Assembly: GCA_903908715.1 (NCBI GenBank)
Contig: CAIVSY010000025.1
Coordinates: forward strand, 51,697-115,696
DNA length: 64,000 nt
Direction of reading: 5' to 3'
From: an uncultured bacterium
GTDB lineage: Bacteria > Verrucomicrobiota > Kiritimatiellia > CAIKKV01 > CAITUY01
Shown one piece after another: positions 34,845 through 44,831 of this stretch; the first letter of the stretch is position 1, and every line of letters starts with the position of its first letter. A program made the position numbers and the translations under genes. The notes below the pieces were generated by a model. That model saw nothing but the letters and a program-made list of their open reading frames with translations, searched no databases and had not been told where the DNA came from.

Positions 34845-37800
34845 GTGAACAAGGCAAATTTACGAGTATCTTTTTCGGCAGGTCTGGCCTTGGCACTTTG
34901 CCTTTGCTTGGCCTCGCCCGCCTGGTCTCAAACCTATGGCATTTCCGGATATGTGCAAAATGGCTCAACCTGGCAGGACAGCCTTGAGGGGCCGCCGGGC
35001 GATGGCAATGGCCAGGGCCTGCTTATGCTTGGCATGTGGGTCGGCACGACAGGCAGATTTGGCACCCCCGTTGCCTCAACCATCCTAACCAACGCCACCT
35101 TCTTGCCTTTACCCTATGGCCCGTATCCCTATGGGGCCACCGTAACAAACGATTCGTATGTGCTGGTTGCCTGGGTCGACGGAAACACCAACGGATTATA
35201 TGACCTGGGAGAACCCTACGGAGAAGCCAGCGTACAAATCGACGGCGCCAGCGTGATGAATCTAACCATCTCTATTTCCGATGACAATGACACCGACAAA
35301 CTGCCCGACTGGTGGGAGAGTCATTGGTTTCGATATAGCCCTGATCCGCTGAGCCAGACCGGGACCGATGATCCCGACAAGGATGGAATCAACAATGAGG
35401 CGGAAGCCATCTTCAGCATTAGAGTTCCCGGATTCAAGTATTTGAACCCGGCAAATTGGGACACAGATGGCGATGGCATGGATGACGGCTGGGAGGTAAA
35501 GTACTTCTCGGAAACCTATGGGATCGGCACTGATCCTTGTCAATCCAACCAGACTGTCGACATCGACGGAGATGGCCTTTCAAACTGGCAGGAATATTGC
35601 GGTGTTGACGGATATGCGCCTATGACGGCCGGTCTTTACCTGAATGGGGTCTATGCCGGGCAAGGCATCAGCTATACAACGGACGATCTCAACCCGCTCG
35701 ACATCGACACCGACTTTGACCTCCTGATAGACAGTTTCGAGGCAGCTTGGTACGATCCGGCCTCGGGCTTGGACCCGAAGTCCGGACCGCTGACGTCCTT
35801 CCCATCCAGCACGAACATCAACACGACTGTGGCGGTGGCCGATCCTGATCTGGACGGCCTTAGCAACTACCGCGAGCAATGCCTCCTGGCCGAGTTCCAG
35901 GAAGGCGCGGCGAATGGCGACAAATGGGTTTGGCAAGACCGATTCCCCTTCTCCATGCTTTCGTATTTCGACCGTGGCAATGTTCAACGTCGCATTTGTC
36001 TCATGAGTTTTACCGGCACCGACATCAATCTTGGCCTTAACCCGGCAACTGTGCTTAGCACAACGGCCAACAGGAATGCTCTTCGCAACCACGAGTGGAC
36101 GGACCCAACCGAAGGAACGGGATACTTGGCTGTGAGCGAGGATATTCCGCCGGGCCACGACACCGACGAGGATTGGCTGCCCGACGGCTGGGAAGTCGAG
36201 TTCAACCTTGATCCGCGCGATGACGGCATGGGAGGATCATGGGATGATGGGCCTTTCGGCGATCCGGACGGCGATGACCTTCTCAATATCGAGGAGTACT
36301 TCGGGCAGGATGGGTATCGTTTTGCAACAGATCCCTCCATTAATGGAACGGGTGATGAAACCAATCCTTATCAGTACAACCACAGGCCTGACTCAACGTA
36401 TAGTTGGCGCTGGTACCCCTCAAACATACTGGTCAGCGCGGTAACAAGTCCTCGGGCAGGAAAAGGGATTAACCGCTACGAGACGATGGGCAGCGCAAGG
36501 CCGACCACAAGTCTCGGAACGGACAGCGGATTCGATTCCGATGATGATGGGCTTTCTGACATCGAGGAGATGAGCCCAACCTCCAGTTCTCCCATATCCA
36601 GCCCGGTGCATTCCTGTGACCCCTTCATACCGAAATCTGTCCTCATCACATCTTCCAATGGAATCCCCATCCCCGACCCGGAACCTGAACTTGGCTCCGG
36701 CATGATCCCCGCCGGAGTCAGGGAAGACCTTCAAAGACGTGATTGGACGGTGGAATGTTACGTCAAACTGCTCTCTACAAACTTGACTGGCGACCTCTTT
36801 AATTTCCAAACAATGGCGGGGACAAAGTCACGCACCGTTTACCGCTTGGCGTTGTCTAACAACATCCCCAGAGCTTCCTGTCACCTGGAGGGTGGCACAC
36901 TCAAGACTGTCCAGGCGAATTCCCTGCCGACAAACGAGTGGATTCATCTGGCAGCCGTCTGGTCCCACAAGAAAAACAGTCTGGGGCTTTATGTCAACGG
37001 CTTGCTGCATATGTCGACCCCATCCGTTGGGGAGTCCTTCTCACGTTTCATGTTCCCTGCAACCAATTCGCTTGCCGTGGCAGTGTCTCCGAACGCCTCT
37101 TTCGCCGGGCAGCTAATGCTGGACGAAGTACGCATTTGGGGTGTTGCCCGCTCCTCCGAACAAATTGCAGCTTTTGCATCCAGCCTGCCGCCTTACCGCA
37201 ATGGCGATGACGTCTGGATCAATACCGGGTCTGAACAGTTCTACTCCCACTCCGACACCATAGTCGTCAACGGAGGGTCGCTGTTCGATGGTGAGCCCGG
37301 AACCGCCTTGCCCAATGTCTGCCAGAAAGACGGCAACTTCTGGATCGACAATGGAGATCTGCAATACAACGCTGCGATCGACGTCCTGCTGGCCTCCGAC
37401 AACACGCTCAAGGAAGGCATTAGCGGCACTTTGGCCAACAACATCCTATGGAATGACAAGGACAACGATGGAGCATTTTCGTGCAGCAGCCTCTTGGCTT
37501 ACTACCGGTTCGACGACGGCGGCGCAACGGCCGAAGACTTCGCCCGCAGGGCGAAATCCGGCCTGATTGGCTCTACTTTCGAGGAGTTCCTTTTCGGCGA
37601 TCATGGGTATGCACTGCCGACCAATGGGTTCTCCTGGGTAACAACAGACACCCCACCGCTCTACGGCACCGACAAACGCGGCGCGGATGATGCTGACGGC
37701 GATGGCATGCCTGACGCGTGGGAAATGTGCTGGCATCTGGACCCGTGGGACGATGGTTCCAGAGGTGAAACGTCCTCCGGAGCCAAGGATGGTCCCGGTG

Positions 37801-40790
37801 GGCCCAACGGGGATCCAGACAAGGATGGACTGCGGAATCTGTATGAGTATTGGGCCGGCACGAATCCCCAGTTTGCAGACTCGGATGGTGACGGAATCCC
37901 GGACAGTCAGGAAGATCGCGATTCAGACAGGGTCCTGAACATCACCGAACAGCAATTGCAGAGCCGGCCGGATATGGCCGACACGGATGACGATGGCTCC
38001 ACCGACAACGAAGAGCAGGGCAGCGGCTCCAGTCCTGCAGAGCCGAACGATCCATCCGTTTCGAGGGCAATTACACTCGGCGGTAACGCGGATGATTACC
38101 TTTCAGTTCCACTGTCAAGCCGCCAGTCGTTGACTGACTGGACGCTTGAAGCATGGATCAATCCCGTCAACGTGACTGACGGAGACGGCACGATCCTGCG
38201 GCGCACGGTACAAACCATGTCGAACGAGACTGCCATGACCTATGTCATGGGCCTTGAGACGAATGGGAGCTCTCTGCAACTATATGCGGGTTACGTCTGG
38301 CCCGACGGCCGCCGGTTCATTTTGAAATCAGGGGACATTCCTGCCGGCGGTTGGACACATGTAGCAGCTCGCTACAACAGCCTTGCGGCTGAGCTCAAGC
38401 TCTACACGAATGGTGGTGTATCGGGCACGACCAACACTTTCTACGATGCACCGCCGGTCAGCGGGATGGGTGGAGAAACGTTTCTCCGTATTGGCGAGGG
38501 ATTTTCCGGAAGCCTGGACGAGATCAGGATCTGGGCCACGGTACGCGAAGACAACGAAATTCAAGAAGGCATGAGCAAGGTCGTCCCTGCTTCAGAATTA
38601 ACGTCCCTGGCGCACTATTTCCGTTTTGACGACGGGGAAGCCATCACGAACACATTTGCATTTGGCGAATATCACCAGCCAGGCGGTCTTCAGGACTACA
38701 CCTTCAATACCGACTGGAACCAGCAGTGGCGCCACGCCGCACGGCAGCATGGCAGCGCGGCTATTGTAACGCCTGGCGCGATCGTTCCCCCGCCCTCCTT
38801 GCGAGTCATCCTTTCCCCTGAGCAAGCCAAGACAGCCGGAGCCCAGTGGGCTCTCGATGGCGGCGTCTGGCAGGACAGCGGGAGCACCCTGCAAGGATTA
38901 ACGTCAGGAGAGCACACCCTGATCTTCAAGTCCGTTCTGGGATGGCTTGAACCTTCTTCAGAAACCATCGTCTTGACGAACGGCCTATCCACCACCCTTT
39001 CGCGCATTTACCAGCAAAAGGCTTCGATGACGGTCAGCATTGAGCCACTGGACGTACGTGCCACGGGTCAGGCCGCATGGCGCGTGGATGGCGGCACCTG
39101 GCAGGAAAGTGGATCAACGGTTTCAAACCTGAATCCCGGCGCACATACACTGGAATTCGCAGATGTCGCGGGCTGGGTTGAACCTCCGCTGGAAACCGTT
39201 GTACTGTCTGCCGGTCAGTCCCTGCCCATTACACGCGTCTACAGCGTCATGTACGGATCGGTGAATACAATCCTTTCCCCGACAGACGCGATAGCCGATG
39301 GCGCACAATGGCGAATTGATAACGGCACGTGGATGAACAGCGGAGATACGATAGGCAACCTCTCCCTGACAACTCACTCCGTTGAGTTTCGCGCCATCCC
39401 AATGTGGAATACTCCTGCCAGTGTAAGCCTTACGTTGACGAACGAAAACGTCGTAAGCCTTACCGGCGCTTATCTCCGCGTTACCGGACTCTACGTGGAA
39501 ATTGACCCTGCGGAAGCCATTAGCGAAGGCGCCATGTGGCAGTTGAGTGGCGGCAACTGGACCAATAGCGGAACGTTTATCGAATTGCCGGCAGGTACAT
39601 ATGAAGTGGCTTTTACCGATCTGCCGGATTGGTTGTCCCCCGGATCTATTACCGCCACGGTTTCTGACCAGAATCTCACAACTGTCGTTGGTCGGTATTA
39701 TCGGATGGATACGTACGGCGGGGAAGCAGGTTCAGGAGCCGGCCAGTTTGTCGGACCACGTAGCGTGATCATTGACTCTCTACACCGGATGTATGTAACC
39801 GACACGGGGAACAATCGGATCCAGTGGTATGACCCCCTGTCAAGGGCTTGGACAATCTGGGGGCAATGGGGCACCAATGTCGGCCAGTTTATCACTCCGT
39901 CTGGCATTACGCTGACCCCCTCCGGTGATGTGTATGTAGCCGACTCCGGCAATCACCGCATTCAGATCCGAAGAGCTACCAACGGGCAATGGCAAGCCTC
40001 CGGATCGTATGGCACCAACGTCGGATCTTTCATCGGACCGGCGGACATCGCGGTAGATTCAATCGGAAACATCTATGTTGCCGATTTGTACAACAACCGT
40101 GTTCAGAAGCGCTCAACAAACGGCAACTGGTCGGCCTTCATTACGGCGGGCACGACCGCAGGCCGTGTGCGGAATCCGCGCGGACTGTATGTGGATGCCC
40201 TGGACAACTTATATGTGTCGGATGATGGCATTCAGACAAACGGCTCCAGTCGAATCCAGAAATTCGACAAATCCGGAAGCCTGCTCGCGCTACTGGGCAG
40301 CAGCCTTCCGTCCATGGGCCAACTCAGAAGGCCTGCCGGGATGACAATGGGGTCCACGAATCTGTATGTCGCGGATATTGAAAACAGCAAGGTTTGCATG
40401 TCCCCCACAAACGGACTGTGGACGACATTGCTTTCCAGTAATGTTCTGCAACAAGCCGAGGACGTGGCTTGGGATCCCCGCGGTTTCCTTTGCGTTGCGG
40501 ATACGGGCAATAACCGTATTCTGATGCTCCCTGCGATACCCGGTGTCGAAACCAACAAGGTTGTCTCTTTCTCTGGTGTGCTTAACCCCGGCCCCAGTTT
40601 CAGCTTTACAATCAGCTGGTTCGCGGCTTTCGGCTGGTTTTATGCCATTGAATATGCCAATACTCTTGGTGATCCTTGGCAGCCACTGTCGGGTTTTTCC
40701 GACATTGCAGGACAGGATTCGGTTACGAATTGCACGGATTACACGATCGGGAGCGTAACCACGCGCTTTTATCGGGTAATTGCATACTGA
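34845..40790 (+). CDS. Giant secreted mosaic protein (TSP3-like, LamG-like, beta-sandwich and NHL repeats)
   Basis: The 1,981-residue protein has a signal peptide (ALALCLCLASPAWSQ). From about 145 to 1070, many Asp-rich calcium-binding segments of thrombospondin type 3 form appear (DTDGDGMDDGWEV, DSDDDGLSDIEE, DADGDGMPDAWEM). LamG/concanavalin-like domains lie near 620-775 and 1085-1230 (WIHLAAVWSHKKNSLGLYVNG, WTHVAARYNSLAAELKLYTNG). Four related repeats of about 75 residues run from about 1316 to 1620 (GAQW.LDGG.WQDSG pattern). NHL-type propeller blades cover about 1620-1900 (MYVTDTGNNRIQWYD). GTG 34845 follows GGAGAG. Its place between pilus genes and the secretin suggests a surface adhesin or pilus-tip protein exported by that machine. 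Confidence 0.88.
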   Translation: MNKANLRVSFSAGLALALCLCLASPAWSQTYGISGYVQNGSTWQDSLEGPPGDGNGQGLLMLGMWVGTTGRFGTPVASTILTNATFLPLPYGPYPYGATVTNDSYVLVAWVDGNTNGLYDLGEPYGEASVQIDGASVMNLTISISDDNDTDKLPDWWESHWFRYSPDPLSQTGTDDPDKDGINNEAEAIFSIRVPGFKYLNPANWDTDGDGMDDGWEVKYFSETYGIGTDPCQSNQTVDIDGDGLSNWQEYCGVDGYAPMTAGLYLNGVYAGQGISYTTDDLNPLDIDTDFDLLIDSFEAAWYDPASGLDPKSGPLTSFPSSTNINTTVAVADPDLDGLSNYREQCLLAEFQEGAANGDKWVWQDRFPFSMLSYFDRGNVQRRICLMSFTGTDINLGLNPATVLSTTANRNALRNHEWTDPTEGTGYLAVSEDIPPGHDTDEDWLPDGWEVEFNLDPRDDGMGGSWDDGPFGDPDGDDLLNIEEYFGQDGYRFATDPSINGTGDETNPYQYNHRPDSTYSWRWYPSNILVSAVTSPRAGKGINRYETMGSARPTTSLGTDSGFDSDDDGLSDIEEMSPTSSSPISSPVHSCDPFIPKSVLITSSNGIPIPDPEPELGSGMIPAGVREDLQRRDWTVECYVKLLSTNLTGDLFNFQTMAGTKSRTVYRLALSNNIPRASCHLEGGTLKTVQANSLPTNEWIHLAAVWSHKKNSLGLYVNGLLHMSTPSVGESFSRFMFPATNSLAVAVSPNASFAGQLMLDEVRIWGVARSSEQIAAFASSLPPYRNGDDVWINTGSEQFYSHSDTIVVNGGSLFDGEPGTALPNVCQKDGNFWIDNGDLQYNAAIDVLLASDNTLKEGISGTLANNILWNDKDNDGAFSCSSLLAYYRFDDGGATAEDFARRAKSGLIGSTFEEFLFGDHGYALPTNGFSWVTTDTPPLYGTDKRGADDADGDGMPDAWEMCWHLDPWDDGSRGETSSGAKDGPGGPNGDPDKDGLRNLYEYWAGTNPQFADSDGDGIPDSQEDRDSDRVLNITEQQLQSRPDMADTDDDGSTDNEEQGSGSSPAEPNDPSVSRAITLGGNADDYLSVPLSSRQSLTDWTLEAWINPVNVTDGDGTILRRTVQTMSNETAMTYVMGLETNGSSLQLYAGYVWPDGRRFILKSGDIPAGGWTHVAARYNSLAAELKLYTNGGVSGTTNTFYDAPPVSGMGGETFLRIGEGFSGSLDEIRIWATVREDNEIQEGMSKVVPASELTSLAHYFRFDDGEAITNTFAFGEYHQPGGLQDYTFNTDWNQQWRHAARQHGSAAIVTPGAIVPPPSLRVILSPEQAKTAGAQWALDGGVWQDSGSTLQGLTSGEHTLIFKSVLGWLEPSSETIVLTNGLSTTLSRIYQQKASMTVSIEPLDVRATGQAAWRVDGGTWQESGSTVSNLNPGAHTLEFADVAGWVEPPLETVVLSAGQSLPITRVYSVMYGSVNTILSPTDAIADGAQWRIDNGTWMNSGDTIGNLSLTTHSVEFRAIPMWNTPASVSLTLTNENVVSLTGAYLRVTGLYVEIDPAEAISEGAMWQLSGGNWTNSGTFIELPAGTYEVAFTDLPDWLSPGSITATVSDQNLTTVVGRYYRMDTYGGEAGSGAGQFVGPRSVIIDSLHRMYVTDTGNNRIQWYDPLSRAWTIWGQWGTNVGQFITPSGITLTPSGDVYVADSGNHRIQIRRATNGQWQASGSYGTNVGSFIGPADIAVDSIGNIYVADLYNNRVQKRSTNGNWSAFITAGTTAGRVRNPRGLYVDALDNLYVSDDGIQTNGSSRIQKFDKSGSLLALLGSSLPSMGQLRRPAGMTMGSTNLYVADIENSKVCMSPTNGLWTTLLSSNVLQQAEDVAWDPRGFLCVADTGNNRILMLPAIPGVETNKVVSFSGVLNPGPSFSFTISWFAAFGWFYAIEYANTLGDPWQPLSGFSDIAGQDSVTNCTDYTIGSVTTRFYRVIAY

Positions 40791-40832
40791 TGGTGAGAAG
40801 CGCTGAGGGAAAATTCGTTAGGAGAGAGAACT

Positions 40833-42689
40833 ATGAAAAGGAATAGTATCGTCGCATTGTTCTTGAGCATGGCTGTCGCATTTATCGCAGGCCAAGACAT
40901 ATACGCCAGTCAGCCAATCACGCCAGAAGTTGAGTTTGCGTCCCTGAGTCGGGCTGCGAAACCTATTGCCCTGGCCCAGGCACCAACGACTGGCGAATTG
41001 AACTTTTCAGGCACCGTAGAAAGCGTTAACGCAACCGAGGTCACACCCCCGCCGTCCACCTCAGGCGCGGAGACAACTCCCGGGACCGGAAACGTGGCAC
41101 ATGCGGAATCTGCTCAAACGAACAATACGACCGAACTGGTCCCGCTTCCCACAACAGTCTCATCATCCAAGGAAAACCTTATTTCTGTGTCTTTGGATGA
41201 TGTCCCCCTGCAGGACGTTGTCCGGATGTTCACACGTATCTCCGGCGCCAACATCATTGCCACCTCAACGAATTTGCAGGGCAAAGTCACAGTTAACCTG
41301 CAGGATGTCGAATGGAAACCGGCTCTCTCCTCTATTCTGGATATGTACAATCTGGCCATTTTCGAAAAGATTCCCGGTTCAGGCATATACAGCGTCATTT
41401 CAAAGCCAGCCGGCGCCGCAGAACCTCTTGTCGCTCAATCCATCTTCCTGAATTACGCTTCCGTTTCCAATGTAATGAGCATCGTCGTGTCCATGGTGGA
41501 TAAAGGCGGAACTGTAGCGCCGTTTGCTAACGCCAACGCGTTAATCGTCCGCACCAGCGCTGCTAACATGAACGAGATCCGCAAGGTGGTCAAGGAGATC
41601 GATTTGCCGCGCAAACAGGTCTATATCGAGGCTAAGTTCCTCGAGTTGACGGATCAAGCCATCAAAGATCTGGGAATCAACTGGCAGGTACTGGAAGGCT
41701 ATAGCATCGGAGTCAAGGATATGGAATGGGGAATTCAGGAGACACGCAACAAGGTCGAAAAGAATTCGGACACTCTGACTCGGACGGATTCCCGTTCTCG
41801 CAATGACGTAATAAACAACCGATATGACAGCAGCGGTGCACTCTATGACGAAACCACATCCGTCACCGAGGAGCAGCCGCCAGGGTCGGGAAACTTTGTC
41901 ACAAGCGAAGTCAAGACCCCTACGCGTTCTGTTGCAGACACCATCAATCAGTCAGTTTCTGCCAACAGGAACATTGAGGATTCATTCACAAAGTCCGTGA
42001 CCGATATCCGCACTGCAGTCCTGTCGGCTGACGATTTTGCGATCATCCTCAGCGCGCTGAAGCAGATGAACGGAGTCAGCATTGTCTCGAACCCAAAAAT
42101 CGTGGTTGCAAACGAGGAAACAGCAACGATTCACATCGGCGAAAACGAACCCAACATTAAGGGGACCGTAACAGCCGGGCAGCAAGGCCAGGCAAACACA
42201 ACCACATATGCGCTGGATGAAGATCGTCCGTATTTCGAGTTCGGCATTTCCGTGGACGTCACCCCCACAATCAACAATGACAGCAACATCACAGTCCGCA
42301 TCAACCCCAGGCTCAGCAGGTTTGTACGCGACAAGATTGCTCCGGACAACAACACATTCCCTGTCGAGTCTACAAAGACCATTAAGACAGTGTTTAGCTT
42401 GGAAAGCGGCAAGACGGCAGCCATAGGCGGGCTAACGGAAACCGACGAACGCGAAATCACGAAAAAGATACCTTTGCTGGGCGATATTCCGCTCATCGGG
42501 AAATACCTGTTCTCTCACACCCACAAGCAGAGCAGCCAGAGTGAGACCATCATTTTCGTGACAGTCGCGATGGCCAATCCCACCCAGATTCAGCGTGAGG
42601 AAGGCCTGCCCGAGAACTCTAAATTGGTGCATCAGATTCTCAAAGCCAACGACCTCGTAAAGGAGCAAAAGAAGCAGACTGCCCCATAA
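40833..42689 (+). CDS. pilQ: Type II/IV secretion outer-membrane secretin (PilQ/GspD family)
   Basis: The 618-residue protein has a signal peptide (VALFLSMAVAFIAGQ), a low-complexity segment, and an N-domain starting ISVSLDDVPLQDVVRMFTRISGANI (about 115-200). A further N-domain follows (QSIFLNYASVSNVMSIV...ALIVRTSAANMNEI). The secretin core (about 395-600) carries LSALKQMNGVSIVSNPKIV, VDVTPTINNDSNITVRINPRL and the signature SGKTAAIGGLTETDERE...KKIPLLGDIPLIGKYLF. It forms the outer-membrane channel. It lies 42 bases after the mosaic protein gene and closes the pilMNOP run, so PilQ is the better label, though GspD-like function is not excluded. Confidence 0.92.
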   Translation: MKRNSIVALFLSMAVAFIAGQDIYASQPITPEVEFASLSRAAKPIALAQAPTTGELNFSGTVESVNATEVTPPPSTSGAETTPGTGNVAHAESAQTNNTTELVPLPTTVSSSKENLISVSLDDVPLQDVVRMFTRISGANIIATSTNLQGKVTVNLQDVEWKPALSSILDMYNLAIFEKIPGSGIYSVISKPAGAAEPLVAQSIFLNYASVSNVMSIVVSMVDKGGTVAPFANANALIVRTSAANMNEIRKVVKEIDLPRKQVYIEAKFLELTDQAIKDLGINWQVLEGYSIGVKDMEWGIQETRNKVEKNSDTLTRTDSRSRNDVINNRYDSSGALYDETTSVTEEQPPGSGNFVTSEVKTPTRSVADTINQSVSANRNIEDSFTKSVTDIRTAVLSADDFAIILSALKQMNGVSIVSNPKIVVANEETATIHIGENEPNIKGTVTAGQQGQANTTTYALDEDRPYFEFGISVDVTPTINNDSNITVRINPRLSRFVRDKIAPDNNTFPVESTKTIKTVFSLESGKTAAIGGLTETDEREITKKIPLLGDIPLIGKYLFSHTHKQSSQSETIIFVTVAMANPTQIQREEGLPENSKLVHQILKANDLVKEQKKQTAP

Positions 42690-42706
42690 GGAGCTTGGAA
42701 TTCCAA

Positions 42707-43249
42707 ATGGCACAGGAATGGAATATCCGGCCGCGTGCAACGCAGTGTTCAGCATGTTCAGCAGCCTTCACAGACGGGCAGACATACAACACGCGCCTCA
42801 CGTTTGAAATGGACGGCTATACACGGGGGGACTTTTGTGAGTCCTGCTGGGACAAACCCCATGCCGGTCAGCGCGGCTATAGCTCATGGAAAGGCGTATT
42901 CCATACGCCTCCGGCTGAACCCGATCATCGAGTGCGGAAGGAAACCGCGGAGGAGTTGCTGCGCAACCTGATCGAAAAAGGTGGTTCATCCCGGCGGAAT
43001 GTCATCTATATTCTCGCTGTCATGCTGGAACGACAAAGGGTCTTCGTTGAGAGGGAAGTCCAGCAAACAGAATCCGGCCAAAGGCTTGTCGTGTATGAAC
43101 ACAAGCGGACAGGCGAGACATTCGCCATTATTGACCCGCAATTGCAGCTTGCCGAAATCGAGACCGTCCAGCATGAGATCATGGTTCTGCTTGCAGCCAG
43201 CCGCAGCGATGCGGACACGCCTCTTGTGGCAACACCTCCCGCAAGTTGA
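42707..43249 (+). CDS. Small zinc-ribbon protein of unknown function
   Basis: This 180-residue soluble protein has an N-terminal Cys4 ribbon (CSACSAAF ... FCESCW, about residues 14-48). A helical region follows (KETAEELLRNLIEKGGSSRRNVIYILAVMLERQRVFVEREVQ) and a short beta/helical tail (GETFAIIDPQLQLAEIETVQHEIM). I do not recognise a named family. It lies 17 bases after the secretin and nearly touches the amidohydrolase gene. The ATG at 42707 is chosen; a TTG at 42695 is nearer the GGAG but too close to it. A regulatory or structural role in this operon is possible. Confidence 0.6.
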   Translation: MAQEWNIRPRATQCSACSAAFTDGQTYNTRLTFEMDGYTRGDFCESCWDKPHAGQRGYSSWKGVFHTPPAEPDHRVRKETAEELLRNLIEKGGSSRRNVIYILAVMLERQRVFVEREVQQTESGQRLVVYEHKRTGETFAIIDPQLQLAEIETVQHEIMVLLAASRSDADTPLVATPPAS

Positions 43250-43257
43250 AAAATCCG

Positions 43258-44817
43258 ATGTTGGACGTCGTCATCAGCGGGGGTAGGTTGATCGATGGAA
43301 CAGGCCGCTCAATCCAACAGGCTGACGTGGCTGTAGCCGGAGACCGGATCGCGGACATTCAACCCTTTATTCCAGAAGAGAGCGCGAAGAAGGTTATCCG
43401 GGCTGATGGACGATTCGTATGCCCCGGTTTCATCGATGTACACTCCCATTCGGACACATATGTTCTCCTTGAGCCTTCAGCCGCCAGCAAGGTTTTTCAG
43501 GGAATAACTACGGAAGTTATCGGCAACTGCGGAGCCTCTGCAGCTCCGAGGCACGGGAATGCCCGACTGCCTTCTGACTGGGAGACCTTCGAATATCCAG
43601 GATGCTGGAACAGCATGGCGGAGTATCGTCGTATTGTTGAGTCTGTGTCTCCGGGCATTAATGTGGCGGCTCTAGTCGGACATAACATCCTGCGCGCCGG
43701 CGTCATCGGCTATGAGGGGCGCACAGCCTCAGCAGAGGAACTTGCCTTGATGATTGAACGGCTTGAGGTCAGCATGGAAGCGGGCGCCAGAGGATTAAGC
43801 TCCGGGCTCATCTACCCACCCGGCATGTATGCCACAGAACAGGAGATCCACGCCCTGGCGACAGCCGTGGCCAGGCAGAATGGCATTTATGCATCCCATA
43901 TGCGCAGCGAGGGCCGCAACCTGCTTGAATCCCTGAGTGAAACGATACGGGTTGCAAGATCCACGGGAGTGCGACTCCAAGTATCACATCTGAAGACTTC
44001 CGGAAAAGCAAACTGGCACCTGATTGAGACGGCTATTGAAATGCTGGAGTCTGTACAATGCGAGGGAATCCAGGTGGCGGCAGATCGTTATCCCTATACG
44101 GCATCCTGCACCGAGCTTGACGTAATCCTCCCTGTTTGGGCCACAGAAGGTGGACGTGAAGCGGAACTTCATAGGCTACGGGACAACCAAACACGTGCGC
44201 GCATACGCCAGGAGATTCTCGAATCCAGGGATCCGGACTCCTGGTCCTCCATCACAATCGGATCAACCACACGCCAGAATTGCCGCTTCCGTGGCCTTCT
44301 ACTGACTGAAGTGTCCGCCGCACTTTCCCTGGATCCCATTGATGCAGCGCTTCATCTTATCGAAACGGACCAATTATCAACCACCGCCTTCTTCCATGGC
44401 ATGAGCGAGGAAAATATGTGGCGGATCCTGTCGCTCCCCTGGGTCATGCTCGGCACAGACGCGTCCCTGCGAGCCCCCTGGGGACCTCTGAGCCAGGACT
44501 TCCCCCACCCTCGCGCCTACGGTAGCTTTACTCTTTTTTTGAAGGCATCCCTGGAGGGAAGAACGGTTCCGGTCACTGAAGCCGTCAGGAAAATGACTTC
44601 TTTGCCGGCAGCCCAATTCAACCTTGAGGATCGTGGGGTCATTCGCCGTGGCGCCAAGGCGGATATCGCCATCCTCGACCCTGCACACCTGCGTGCCCCG
44701 GCCTCATATGGATCACCGCACCAGCTATCAGAAGGCGTTACTGAGCTCCTCGTTAACGGAGTCGTCCAGATCCAGAACGGCACACTTACCGGTAGCCGGG
44801 GAGGGCGTTGGCTATAA
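43258..44817 (+). CDS. D-aminoacylase-like amidohydrolase
   Basis: The 519-residue protein belongs to the N-acyl-D-amino-acid deacylase branch of the amidohydrolases. Landmarks are GGRLIDGTG, the metal HxH in GFIDVHSHSDTY, TEVIGNCGASAAP, LSSGLIYPPGMYA, YASHMRSEGRN, LQVSHLKTSGK, AADRYPYTASCTELD and LGTDASLRAPWG. It would hydrolyse N-acyl-D-amino acids or related D-peptides, as found in peptidoglycan recycling. There is no signal peptide. The start is uncertain: ATG 43258 lies just after the previous stop, and a TTG at 43246 overlaps it. It converges with the hybrid kinase gene with only 14 bases between stops. Confidence 0.87.
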   Translation: MLDVVISGGRLIDGTGRSIQQADVAVAGDRIADIQPFIPEESAKKVIRADGRFVCPGFIDVHSHSDTYVLLEPSAASKVFQGITTEVIGNCGASAAPRHGNARLPSDWETFEYPGCWNSMAEYRRIVESVSPGINVAALVGHNILRAGVIGYEGRTASAEELALMIERLEVSMEAGARGLSSGLIYPPGMYATEQEIHALATAVARQNGIYASHMRSEGRNLLESLSETIRVARSTGVRLQVSHLKTSGKANWHLIETAIEMLESVQCEGIQVAADRYPYTASCTELDVILPVWATEGGREAELHRLRDNQTRARIRQEILESRDPDSWSSITIGSTTRQNCRFRGLLLTEVSAALSLDPIDAALHLIETDQLSTTAFFHGMSEENMWRILSLPWVMLGTDASLRAPWGPLSQDFPHPRAYGSFTLFLKASLEGRTVPVTEAVRKMTSLPAAQFNLEDRGVIRRGAKADIAILDPAHLRAPASYGSPHQLSEGVTELLVNGVVQIQNGTLTGSRGGRWL

Positions 44818-44831
44818 GGAGAAGCCGCTCT

